From B1 sp964355075 (lineage in GTDB: Bacteria > Bacteroidota > Bacteroidia > UKL13-3), in contig CAYHCF010000012.1 of assembly GCA_964355075.1 (NCBI GenBank), positions 1 through 64,000 on the forward strand: a stretch of DNA of 64,000 nt, written 5' to 3'. Under the pieces are notes generated by a model. That model had not been told where the DNA came from, made no database searches, and saw only the letters and a program-made list of their open reading frames with translations. Of this stretch, positions 14,242 to 23,000 are shown one piece after another. Position numbers and translations under genes: made by a program. Each line of letters starts with the position of its first letter. The first letter of the stretch is position 1.

Positions 14242-15519
14242 ATGAAGCTTTATAGAATATTTAACTTAGCAGTCGCACTTCTTCTTACCATTAACATGGC
14301 GCTAGCCGATGTTGCTGAAGGAGAAAAACTTTTCAAAGCAAATTGTACTGCCTGTCACGCCATAAACGAAAAAGTGGTTGGCCCGGCTTTAAGAGATGTA
14401 CATAAACGCAGAGATGCGAAATGGTTGTTGAAATGGATCAAAAATTCTCCGGAATTAATTAAATCGGGTGATCCCATTGCGGTTCAATTACTAAAAGACA
14501 ATAACAATTTGCCCATGTTGCCTTTTGAGTTTTTAACCGAGCCTCAGATAAAATCAATTATCGAATACATCAAACAGGAAAGTGGAAAACCAATCGTAAC
14601 TACTCAGGCTGGTGATGAAACTTCAACTACTGAGAAAGGAAGCAGGAAGGGTTTTTATACAGAAACAATCTTTCTGGCTTTGTGCGTAATGGCGGTATTA
14701 TTAATTGTAATCGTAATTATTTTAATGCGTATCAAACGTATTAATAAAGAAATATTCGCTAAAAAATTTCCTGAAGCAGCTGCTGTTGAACGTTTAGCTA
14801 ACCTGGGCTGGAGGGGTAATCGCTCCGATTTCCGCTACAAATTATTCAAAAAGCATCCGGTGGTGGGAACACTTTTTGTCCTGTTAATCTTTACCGTTGT
14901 TATAGGTTTATATGGATTTGATTATGGCATAAGATATATTGGCGTTCAGAAAGGTTATGCACCTGTTCAGCCAATTGCATACTCCCACGCCCTGCATGCA
15001 GGTACCTATAAAATTAATTGTCTTTATTGCCATAGCGGTGCCAATAAAGATAAGCAGGCTTCCATACCTTCGCCCAGTACCTGTATGAATTGCCATATGC
15101 ATGTTACTGCCAGTGCAAAATACAACGGAAAGGTTTCGCCCGAAATTCAAAAAATATATACTGCGGTAGGGTGGGATGCCGAAAAACGTGCGTACGACTC
15201 AACGGTAACCAAGACCCCAATAAAATGGATTCGAGTGCACAATTTGCCCGACCATGCCTATTTTAATCACGCGCAACATGTCAAGATAGGCAAAGTTGAA
15301 TGCCAGGCTTGCCACGGACCTATTGAAACCATGGCGGTGGTTTCGCAGCAACGCAGTTTGCAAATGGGCTGGTGTATTAATTGCCACCGGAATGCAAAAG
15401 TTGATGTGGCCAATAATGTTTACTATGAAAAGCTGCACGCGAATATGAAAATGGAGGGCAAAGAGTTTATTACTGTAGCTCAAAATGGTGGTTTGGAATG
15501 TGGTAAATGTCATTACTAG
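14242..15519 (+). CDS. actA: Alternative complex III subunit ActA, hexaheme cytochrome c
   Basis: 425-aa membrane-anchored multiheme cytochrome. A signal peptide ('LLTINMALA') is followed by a monoheme domain (CTACH, first Cys at residue 35). Two hydrophobic segments follow (about 145-165 and 210-230). The pentaheme ActA domain has CLYCH, CMNCH, CQACH, CINCH and CGKCH, the last next to the stop. ActA passes electrons within the quinol:cytochrome c/oxidase complex on the outer face of the inner membrane. The fused N-terminal monoheme domain is common in Bacteroidota ActA. First gene of the act operon; actB starts 52 bases downstream. Confidence 0.93.
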   Translation: MKLYRIFNLAVALLLTINMALADVAEGEKLFKANCTACHAINEKVVGPALRDVHKRRDAKWLLKWIKNSPELIKSGDPIAVQLLKDNNNLPMLPFEFLTEPQIKSIIEYIKQESGKPIVTTQAGDETSTTEKGSRKGFYTETIFLALCVMAVLLIVIVIILMRIKRINKEIFAKKFPEAAAVERLANLGWRGNRSDFRYKLFKKHPVVGTLFVLLIFTVVIGLYGFDYGIRYIGVQKGYAPVQPIAYSHALHAGTYKINCLYCHSGANKDKQASIPSPSTCMNCHMHVTASAKYNGKVSPEIQKIYTAVGWDAEKRAYDSTVTKTPIKWIRVHNLPDHAYFNHAQHVKIGKVECQACHGPIETMAVVSQQRSLQMGWCINCHRNAKVDVANNVYYEKLHANMKMEGKEFITVAQNGGLECGKCHY

Positions 15520-15571
15520 ACTCATCTGAACCAAGCGATTTCAACTTTATCAAAAGGGAAAAAATTAATCA

Positions 15572-18500
15572 ATGGAAAATAAAAATCAATACTGGAGAGG
15601 ATTAGAGGAGTTAAGCAACGATGCGAAGTTCCTGGAAGAAAAGAAACACGAGTTTGCCGAAGGTCTGCCTTTAGAAGACATATTTACTGAAGAAGATGGC
15701 TTATTAACTTCAAACCGCAGAGACTTTTTAAAGTATTTTGGCTTTGGCATTTCGGCTGTTGCTTTGGCGGCATGCAACAAAACTCCCATTAAAAATGCGA
15801 TACCGTATATTATTAAACCTGAAAATATTACGCCGGGAATTCCAAACTTTTATGCTTCAACCTGCAATGCCTGCCCTGCAAATTGCAGTATTTTAGTAAA
15901 GACACGCGAAGGCCGCCCGATAAAAATTGAGGGTAACGCCGAGTCTCCCATATTTAAGGGAGGTGCCTGCGCAACCGGACACGCAAGTTTATTAGGTTTA
16001 TATGATATTGAACGGATCCGTAAGGCAAAATCAAAAGGAAATGAGATTAGCTGGAATACGGTTGATGCGGAAATTAAAACGGCGCTGGCCGGTTCAAAAA
16101 ATATTCGTTTGATAAGTGGAACTGTTAACAGTCCCGGTACGAAAAAAGCAATAGCTGAATTTATTGCCAAATATCCCCAAACACAACATATCCAATACGA
16201 AGCCCATTCAATGGGTTCAATTGCCGAAGCTACCCGGCGTGCATTTGGTAAATTGGTTGTGCCGGGTTATCGTTTTGACAAAGCCAAAGTGATTGTAAGT
16301 TTTGGTGCCGATTTCTTAGGAACCTGGATTTCACCGGTAGAATACACGAAACAATGGGTTACCAACCGCAAGGCGGAAAACAAAAACATGAGCCGTCATT
16401 TTCAGCTGGAATCCCACTTATCTTTAACCGGTTCTAATGCCGATGTTCGTTACCCCATTAAACCATCGGCTGAGGGCGCTTACCTGGTGAGCCTATACAA
16501 TAAAATAGCGGTTCTGGCCGGTGCTCCTCAATTGGGTTCGTTGCCTGCAGTTGAACTGCCTTTGGATGGAATCTCAACCATGGCAAAAGAACTTTGGAAT
16601 GCAAAAGGAGAATCGTTGGTGGTTTCGGGTTCAAATAATATTGACCATCAGCTATTGGTTCACGCCATCAATAATATGTTGGGCAATATCTCTAAAACGG
16701 TTGATTTAACAAATTACAGCAACCAGCATTTTAGCGACGATGCTGCATTCGAAACTTTTGTGAATGAATTGGAAAGCCGTTCGGTTGATGCGGTGATTTT
16801 CTATAATGTTAATCCGGTTTACAGTCATTATAATGGTGCAAAACTGGGTGAAGCCATAAAGAATGCAAAACTGAGCATTACCAGTAATCCGAATTTAGAT
16901 GAAACCGCTGAGTTGTGCATGTACCATACACCTGATAGCCATTCTTTGGAATCGTGGAACGACAATGAACCGAAAGCCGGTTATTTTAGTTTTACCCAAC
17001 CCACTATTTCCCCTGTTTTTGAAACGCGTCAAATGCAGGAAAGTTTATTAAATTGGGCTGGAAACACAAATAGCTATTACGATTTTATTAAAAATAACTG
17101 GAAAAGTTCGTTAAATGATGAAGGCTGGATCAAAGCATTGCATGATGGATTTTATATCAGTCCTGCCGCGGATATAAGTGCGCGTTTCGAGGCGGATTTA
17201 AACCCGGTAGTTGGTCCGGCTTATGCCTTATATACAATTGCGAAAATAAAATTAGAGCTAAAATTGTACAGCAAAATCGGGATCAAAGATGGCGCACATG
17301 GTCATAATCCCTGGTTGCAGGAGTTACCGGATCCGATCAGCAAAGTATGCTGGGATAATTATGCCAACATAAGCCATGCAACTGCAAAAGAACTGGGCTT
17401 GAAAGATGGCGATCTGTTAAATCTGAACTTAAAGAATTCAAAAATTGAAGCCGTTCCGGTTTTGGTTCAGCCCGGCCAACCCAATAATGTAATCGCCCTT
17501 GCAATTGGTTATGGAAGAACAAGCGGAGGGAAAACAGGCAAAAACGTTGGTAAGAACGCCTATGCAGCCGGCAGTTTTGCGGGTTCCTATACATTTATCA
17601 ACACAGAGGTAAATGTAGAAAAAGTTACGGGTAGTTACGAATTAGCTCAAACGCAAACCCACCATACCATTGAAGGCAGAGCCCTGGTAAATGAAGTCTC
17701 TTTAAATGAGTACAATGCGGATAGCAAAGCCGGTAACCACGAACACCATAAGTCGATCAAAGAAAAAGGGAATTTATTAACGCTTTGGGATGAACGCGAT
17801 TACAAGGGCCATCGTTGGGCAATGGCCATCGACATGAACAAATGTACAGGTTGCGGGAGTTGTATTGTTGCCTGCAGTGCCGAAAATAATGTTCCGGTGG
17901 TGGGTCGTAAGGAGGTGTTGAACCGCCGTGAAATGCACTGGATACGGATTGACCGTTATTACCGTTTTCACAATACCAAAAAGAATAATATCACCAAGGA
18001 AGACGAGATAAAAAAGGAATCGAACGATGTTGATTTCGAGAACGTAAGTTTAACTTTTCAACCCATCATGTGTCAGCAATGCGGACATGCACCCTGCGAG
18101 ACGGTTTGCCCGGTTCTGGCTACTGTTCATAGCAGTGAGGGTCTGAACCAAATGGCCTATAACCGTTGTGTGGGAACCCGTTATTGTGCAAATAACTGTC
18201 CGTATAAAGTTCGCCGTTTTAATTGGTTCAAATACAGGGCCAATGATCAATTCGATTTTAACTTCAACAACGATTTAGGTCGCATGGTGATAAACCCGGA
18301 TGTAACCGTTCGTTCACGTGGTGTGATGGAAAAATGCACTTTCTGTATTCAGAGAATTCAGGCAGGTAAATTAACTGCAAAAATGGAGAACAAAATTATT
18401 GCTGACGGAGATATCAAAACAGCTTGCCAGCAAACTTGTCCGGCAGATGCTATTATTTTTGGAGACATCAATGATGAAAAGAGTGAGATTAGACAGTATT

Positions 18501-18610
18501 TCAAGAACGACCGTACATTCTTTTTATTGGATGAGTACAATATACAACCATCGGTAGGCTTTTTGACCAAAGTAAGGAATGTAGATGCAGAGCTGGGAAC
18601 GGGGAGATGA
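15572..18610 (+). CDS. actB: Alternative complex III subunit ActB, iron-sulfur protein
   Basis: 1012-aa periplasmic subunit. A twin-arginine signal begins at R49-R50 ('RRDFLKYFGFG') and ends near 'ALAAC'. The first two thirds resemble a molybdopterin oxidoreductase that lacks the cofactor in known ActB proteins. The C-terminal third is a ferredoxin-like subunit with cysteine clusters 'CTGCGSCIVAC', 'CQQCGHAPCETVC', 'CVGTRYCANNC' and 'CTFCIQRIQ...CQQTC', fitting three [4Fe-4S] and one [3Fe-4S] clusters. The last codons and TGA run into a D repeat (GGGGAGATGAGAGATGGGA), so the C-terminal end may be repeat-derived. It carries electrons from the quinol site to the ActA/ActE haems. Confidence 0.93.
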   Translation: MENKNQYWRGLEELSNDAKFLEEKKHEFAEGLPLEDIFTEEDGLLTSNRRDFLKYFGFGISAVALAACNKTPIKNAIPYIIKPENITPGIPNFYASTCNACPANCSILVKTREGRPIKIEGNAESPIFKGGACATGHASLLGLYDIERIRKAKSKGNEISWNTVDAEIKTALAGSKNIRLISGTVNSPGTKKAIAEFIAKYPQTQHIQYEAHSMGSIAEATRRAFGKLVVPGYRFDKAKVIVSFGADFLGTWISPVEYTKQWVTNRKAENKNMSRHFQLESHLSLTGSNADVRYPIKPSAEGAYLVSLYNKIAVLAGAPQLGSLPAVELPLDGISTMAKELWNAKGESLVVSGSNNIDHQLLVHAINNMLGNISKTVDLTNYSNQHFSDDAAFETFVNELESRSVDAVIFYNVNPVYSHYNGAKLGEAIKNAKLSITSNPNLDETAELCMYHTPDSHSLESWNDNEPKAGYFSFTQPTISPVFETRQMQESLLNWAGNTNSYYDFIKNNWKSSLNDEGWIKALHDGFYISPAADISARFEADLNPVVGPAYALYTIAKIKLELKLYSKIGIKDGAHGHNPWLQELPDPISKVCWDNYANISHATAKELGLKDGDLLNLNLKNSKIEAVPVLVQPGQPNNVIALAIGYGRTSGGKTGKNVGKNAYAAGSFAGSYTFINTEVNVEKVTGSYELAQTQTHHTIEGRALVNEVSLNEYNADSKAGNHEHHKSIKEKGNLLTLWDERDYKGHRWAMAIDMNKCTGCGSCIVACSAENNVPVVGRKEVLNRREMHWIRIDRYYRFHNTKKNNITKEDEIKKESNDVDFENVSLTFQPIMCQQCGHAPCETVCPVLATVHSSEGLNQMAYNRCVGTRYCANNCPYKVRRFNWFKYRANDQFDFNFNNDLGRMVINPDVTVRSRGVMEKCTFCIQRIQAGKLTAKMENKIIADGDIKTACQQTCPADAIIFGDINDEKSEIRQYFKNDRTFFLLDEYNIQPSVGFLTKVRNVDAELGTGR

Positions 18611-18887
18611 GAGATGGGACCCTTCGACATGCTCAGGATGACAAGAGAAATGGGACGAAAAACCCCGAAGGGGTTTAATCGTAATAGCCACGGGTGCAAC
18701 CCGTGGTATGAAATGATTAACAAGAAAGGCGCGGCACAAAAATGAATAAATAGAAAACAGAATTTAAGCCGCGCAATTTGCACCGATAATAAAAAGTGCA
18801 GATAGTAGAATAGGATGAGAAATGTGATAGAGGCGAATCGAATTCGCCCAACAGAATAAAATTAAAAACAAAAACAAAGTATAACAC
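18611..18887. repeat. Repeat tract interrupting the act operon
   Basis: D words and one A arm (CCCTTCGACATGCTCAGGAT) are followed by palindromes AAACCCC-gaa-GGGGTTT (18660-18676), CCACGGGT-gca-ACCCGTGG (18688-18706) and GGCGAAT-cga-ATTCGCC (18832-18848). No gene. Other spacings inside the act operon are 52 bases or less, or overlaps. Confidence 0.8.
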
Positions 18888-20309
18888 ATGTCATACGAAT
18901 CGCCAATTAGAGATCAATTAGTAACCGGAGGGAAAACGTACAGTGATGTTACCAAAGACATCACGCGACCACTGGAAAATGCGCCAACAAAAGGTTGGTG
19001 GTTTGGCTTTAGCCTCTCCTCCTTAATATTAGCCCTTTGGATAGGTGCAACAACCTATACCATGCTGGAAGGTTTGGGAGTATGGGGATTAAATAAAACA
19101 GTTGGATGGGCTTTTGATATTACCAACTTCGTGTTTTGGATTGGTATTGGTCATGCCGGTACCCTAATTTCAGCCGTATTATTATTGTTCCGTCAGAAAT
19201 GGCGTATGTCAATTAACCGCTCTGCTGAGGCAATGACCATTTTTGCTGTAATTTGCGCAGCTTCTTTTATCCTGTCACATATGGGTCGTCCGTGGGTTGC
19301 CTATTGGCCTATTCCGTTGCCAAACGCATTTGGTACGCTGTGGGTTAACTTTAACTCACCCTTGGTATGGGATGTTTTTGCAATTTCAACTTATTTCTCT
19401 GTGTCCTTAATATTCTGGTATGTTGGTTTGATCCCTGATATTGCCACGGTTCGCGACAGGGCAAAAACAGCAGGAAGGAAATTTTGGTACGGTTTCTTCG
19501 CAATGGGTTGGACAGGTTCAGCAAGAACCTGGCACCGGTATGAATTGATCAGCTTAATTTTAGCCGGTATCTCTACCCCTCTTGTACTTTCGGTTCACTC
19601 CATTGTATCCATGGACTTTGCTACTTCCCTGATACCGGGATGGCATACCACCATTTTCCCTCCTTACTTTGTGGCGGGTGCTATTTTCTCAGGGTTTGGA
19701 ATGGTGTTAACCTTATTGGTTGTTGCCCGTGAGGTAATGAATTATAAAGATTATATAACTAAAGAGCACCTGGATGCCATGGCCAAAATAGTAATGGTTA
19801 CGGGTACCATGGTTGGACTAGCCTATATCACTGAGTTCTTTGTTGCCGCCTATTCCGGAATGGAGTATGAACAATATGCTTTCTATAACCGGGCATTCGG
19901 ACCTTACTGGTGGGCTTACTGGACCATGATGAGTTGTAATTTGTTAGCGCCTCAGGTGTTTTGGTCGCGATGGGCAAGAACAACCCCTTGGTTCCTGTTC
20001 ATGATGTCGATTGTAGTGAATATTGGAATGTGGTTTGAGCGTTTTGTAATTATCGTAACCTCCTTGCATAGAGATTTTTTACCTGCAAATTGGGCCATGT
20101 ATACACCAACCATCATTGAGGTGAGTATCCTGATAGGTTCATTTGGTTTGTTCTTCTTCTGTTTCTTTTTGTTCGTTAAATTTTTACCTTCAATTAATAT
20201 GGCTGAAATTAAAAGTATCATTGTTACCCATTCAGATGATAATCATTCAAACCACCATAGTTCCGAACCAAGTAAATTAACCGGGAAAGGAGTTGTTCAT
20301 GGAATCTGA
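18888..20309 (+). CDS. actC: Alternative complex III subunit ActC (NrfD/PsrC family)
   Basis: 473-aa polytopic membrane protein of the NrfD/PsrC family with about ten transmembrane helices. Family features include 'ITNFVFWIGIGHAGTLISA', 'NRSAEAMTIFAV', 'GRPWVAYWPIPLPN' and 'HSIVSMDFATSLIPGWH'. It forms one of the two quinol-oxidising/proton-path membrane subunits of ACIII. The C-terminus is His-rich ('SDDNHSNHHSSE'). The 3' end overlaps actD by 11 bases. Confidence 0.93.
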   Translation: MSYESPIRDQLVTGGKTYSDVTKDITRPLENAPTKGWWFGFSLSSLILALWIGATTYTMLEGLGVWGLNKTVGWAFDITNFVFWIGIGHAGTLISAVLLLFRQKWRMSINRSAEAMTIFAVICAASFILSHMGRPWVAYWPIPLPNAFGTLWVNFNSPLVWDVFAISTYFSVSLIFWYVGLIPDIATVRDRAKTAGRKFWYGFFAMGWTGSARTWHRYELISLILAGISTPLVLSVHSIVSMDFATSLIPGWHTTIFPPYFVAGAIFSGFGMVLTLLVVAREVMNYKDYITKEHLDAMAKIVMVTGTMVGLAYITEFFVAAYSGMEYEQYAFYNRAFGPYWWAYWTMMSCNLLAPQVFWSRWARTTPWFLFMMSIVVNIGMWFERFVIIVTSLHRDFLPANWAMYTPTIIEVSILIGSFGLFFFCFFLFVKFLPSINMAEIKSIIVTHSDDNHSNHHSSEPSKLTGKGVVHGI

Positions 20310-20829
20310 TAAATTATTAGTATTGGGCATTTATGATGACCCTGACAAAACCTATTCGGTTACTAAAAAATTAATCAAAAACGGATATGCTGTTTATGAT
20401 GTGTACTCGCCATTTGCCATACATGGTATCGACAGACTGATGGGAATTAAGCGTTCACGATTATCGGTGGCAGCATTTTTATGCGCCATGACCGGTTTAG
20501 GTTTAGCCATCACTTTTCAATTGTATACTTCTGTTTTCGATTGGCAGGTAAATGTGGGCGGTAAGCCATCATTACATATACCAACTTACATTCCAATAAC
20601 TTTTGAGTTGAGCATCTTATTCACTGCTTTTGGAATGGTTACGTGCTTCTTTATTGTAAACAGAATGTTTTGGGGGAAAAATGCCGATATCATGGATTTG
20701 CGAGTAACCGACGATTTATTTGTGGTTGCCATCGATGTTGAGAAAACCAAGGCAGATATTGCCACATTGAACCAATTGTTTATCGACAATGGTGCAATAG
20801 AAGTTAGAGAAAGGATTAAAGAAGTATGA
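20299..20829 (+). CDS. actD: Alternative complex III subunit ActD (DUF3341)
   Basis: 176-aa DUF3341 protein with two transmembrane helices (about residues 55-75 and 100-120). 'LGIYDDPDKTYSVTKKLIKNGYAVYDVYSPFAIHG' is the conserved N-terminal domain region. The ATG at 20299 is preferred over the TTG six bases upstream because AAAGGAG lies at a good ribosome-binding distance. It overlaps both actC (11 bases) and actE (4 bases, ATGA), so translation is coupled. ActD is a structural membrane-anchored subunit with no cofactor. Confidence 0.9.
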   Translation: MESDKLLVLGIYDDPDKTYSVTKKLIKNGYAVYDVYSPFAIHGIDRLMGIKRSRLSVAAFLCAMTGLGLAITFQLYTSVFDWQVNVGGKPSLHIPTYIPITFELSILFTAFGMVTCFFIVNRMFWGKNADIMDLRVTDDLFVVAIDVEKTKADIATLNQLFIDNGAIEVRERIKEV

Positions 20830-21443
20830 GATTGAAATATATATTAAACGCATTATGGATCGGTTGCGTGTTAGCCTTTTTGAACAGTTGCAGTTCAGGG
20901 GGAAATAATACCGGTTATGAGTATGCTCCCAACATGTATCACTCATTTGCTTACGAACCTTTTACCCAATTGGCTACTGAGCCTAATACCATCAATCCAA
21001 ATGGGATGAACGTACGGGAACCTGTTAAAGGAACTGTAGCCAGAGGTCAGATGGATTATGCTATGTTCAGTTTCACAGTTAGCAACGCATCTTATGAAGC
21101 CGCTGCCGGTTTAGTTAGCCCTATTAGCGCCACTCCATTAATTATTGCTGAGGGAAATACATTATTCAATATTAATTGTTCCCCTTGTCATGGTGACGCC
21201 GGGAAAGGAGATGGAGCCATGGTTGTTGCCGGAAAATTCCCGCCGCCTCCATCCTACGATTCGGATCGGATTAAAACCACCCCCGATGGCAAACTTTTTT
21301 ACTCCATACGTTATGGAAAAAATTTGATGGGAGCCTATGGCACTTCATTAAGTCCGAACCAAATATGGAAAGTAATTACCTTTATAAGAACAGTTGGCGG
21401 ACCCTATAGGGCTGCCGTTGCTGCAACCACCGTATCAAAATAA
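20826..21443 (+). CDS. actE: Alternative complex III subunit ActE, monoheme cytochrome c lipoprotein
   Basis: 205-aa lipoprotein cytochrome. The lipobox 'LNSC' places the lipidated Cys at residue 22; a single haem site CSPCH lies near residue 118, with 'NLMGAYGTSLSPNQIW' downstream carrying the likely Met ligand. ActE is the outer haem subunit that delivers electrons to the terminal oxidase or soluble carrier. It overlaps actD by 4 bases, and actF follows 21 bases later. Confidence 0.92.
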   Translation: MRLKYILNALWIGCVLAFLNSCSSGGNNTGYEYAPNMYHSFAYEPFTQLATEPNTINPNGMNVREPVKGTVARGQMDYAMFSFTVSNASYEAAAGLVSPISATPLIIAEGNTLFNINCSPCHGDAGKGDGAMVVAGKFPPPPSYDSDRIKTTPDGKLFYSIRYGKNLMGAYGTSLSPNQIWKVITFIRTVGGPYRAAVAATTVSK

Positions 21444-21464
21444 TCACTGAGGAAAACTATTACA

Positions 21465-22772
21465 ATGGAACACGAAGAAGTTCATATCAGAGAAGAAAAA
21501 TATCAAATTACCGATGGCAATAAGAAATGGGCTTTCGGTTTAATGATTGTAGGTTTTATTCTGGCTGCCATCGGCTATTTTACCTACCACCCAAATATTG
21601 CAGGTTTGTCGGAAACAGACCTTCACCACCTTACACAAAAACGATTATTAAGCAATTTGCTGGTTAACGGTTATTTCTTTTTTATCGTTTCCATTTGCGC
21701 TGCTGTATTTATTGCAATCAGTCAGATTGCCAATGCCGGATGGTATATTGCCATTCGCAGAATACCGGAAGCCATGTCGGAATATTCTTTGATTGGCGGA
21801 CCTGTTCTGCTGGTGATCAGTTTAATTGGATTACCCGTCTTATACCATTGGGCCCATGAGGGTATCATGATTGAGGGATCAAGTAATTATGATGAATTAT
21901 TAGCAGGCAAAAGCTGGTATTTAAACAAGCCATTTTTTTATATCAGAATGGTATTGTTTATGTCTTTTTGGATTTATTGCGCCTATATCTTCCGCAAACA
22001 CTCCCGTAAGGAAGACGAAATTGGTGGCTTAACCATGTTTAATAAACAATATGCCTTATCGGCTGCGTTCATGGTAATTTTTGCCTTCACTTTCTCCATG
22101 TTTTCCTGGGATCAGATGATGAGCATTGACGCACATTGGTATTCTACTATTTTTTCGGTTTATAATTTTGCTACAGGTTGGGTTAGCGCTTTAACCGTGA
22201 TGTATTTATTTACGCATTATTTAAGAGGTAAAGGCTATTTAAATATTGCTACCGATCAGCACCAACATGATTTAGGTAAATTTATGTTTGCCTTTTCCGT
22301 ATTCTGGACGTACATGTGGGTATCTCAGTTCTTGTTAATGTGGTATGCTAACATACCCGAAGAGATCGCCTATTTTAGGGAACGTTTATTCGGAAGCTAC
22401 CAATTTTTCTTCTATTTTGTAGTCCTGGTAAATTTTTTGGTACCTTTCTTTTTCTTTATGCGTGCCGATTGGAAGCGTAGCCGGATAGCAGGTTTCTTTG
22501 TGGGTGGTGCCATCTTAGTTGGACACTGGTTAGATGTTTATCTGATGGTTATGCCGGGTGCTATGAACCTGGCCACAAATCCTGATGATGCCCATCCATC
22601 AGGAATCATTAAAGTTGCCTTTCAGGGTTTTGGGCTGATGGAAATTGGTTTCCTGAGCTTATTTGCCGGTTTATTTATATGGATGACGCTGAAGGCATTA
22701 ACCAAAGCAAATTTATATCCAACCAAACATCCGTATGTGATTGAAAGTGCTTTGCACGACGTTGGAGCTTAA
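21465..22772 (+). CDS. actF: Alternative complex III subunit ActF
   Basis: 435-aa polytopic membrane protein, homologous to ActC in overall NrfD-like architecture, with about ten helices. Recognisable parts are 'GGPVLLVISLIGLPVLYHWAH', 'FTFSMFSWDQMMSIDAHWYS' and 'FWTYMWVSQFLLMWYANIPEE'. It is the second quinone-side membrane subunit of ACIII and closes the operon. The stop codon TAA overlaps the first bases (AATTAG) of the MITE-like element. No cytochrome oxidase gene follows, although one is often next to act clusters. Confidence 0.93.
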   Translation: MEHEEVHIREEKYQITDGNKKWAFGLMIVGFILAAIGYFTYHPNIAGLSETDLHHLTQKRLLSNLLVNGYFFFIVSICAAVFIAISQIANAGWYIAIRRIPEAMSEYSLIGGPVLLVISLIGLPVLYHWAHEGIMIEGSSNYDELLAGKSWYLNKPFFYIRMVLFMSFWIYCAYIFRKHSRKEDEIGGLTMFNKQYALSAAFMVIFAFTFSMFSWDQMMSIDAHWYSTIFSVYNFATGWVSALTVMYLFTHYLRGKGYLNIATDQHQHDLGKFMFAFSVFWTYMWVSQFLLMWYANIPEEIAYFRERLFGSYQFFFYFVVLVNFLVPFFFFMRADWKRSRIAGFFVGGAILVGHWLDVYLMVMPGAMNLATNPDDAHPSGIIKVAFQGFGLMEIGFLSLFAGLFIWMTLKALTKANLYPTKHPYVIESALHDVGA

Positions 22773-22923
22773 TTAGAGTCTGTCTATAATGTCCTCTGGC
22801 TGCGTTATTCTCGTCCCTAAAAATGCTCATGTACACCAGCACACTGCGCTTTTTAGGGACTTCGAATGCCTAACCAGTGAACATTCTAGCTCAGACTCTT
22901 GACTATATGGACAGACACTAATT
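22771..22923 (+). mobile_element. MITE-like element, copy 1
   Basis: 153 bp with imperfect terminal inverted repeats: AATTAGAGTCTGTCTATA at the left, and at the right the complement of AATTAGTGTCTGTCCATA. The centre forms a hairpin (GTCCCTAAAAA against TTTTTAGGGAC). Too short to encode a transposase. An inverted copy lies at 54861-55011. It starts inside the actF stop codon. Confidence 0.75.
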
Positions 22924-23000
22924 AGCTAGAGATTGGAAATGGGATCCCGAGGAATCGCGGATAGGGGCTCGTAAGGGTGATGAGAAATGAGAAATAAGAT

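Noticed and set aside
22771..22923. Insertion sequence remnant with transposase
   Set aside because: At about 150 bp there is no coding capacity; only terminal inverted repeats and a hairpin are seen.
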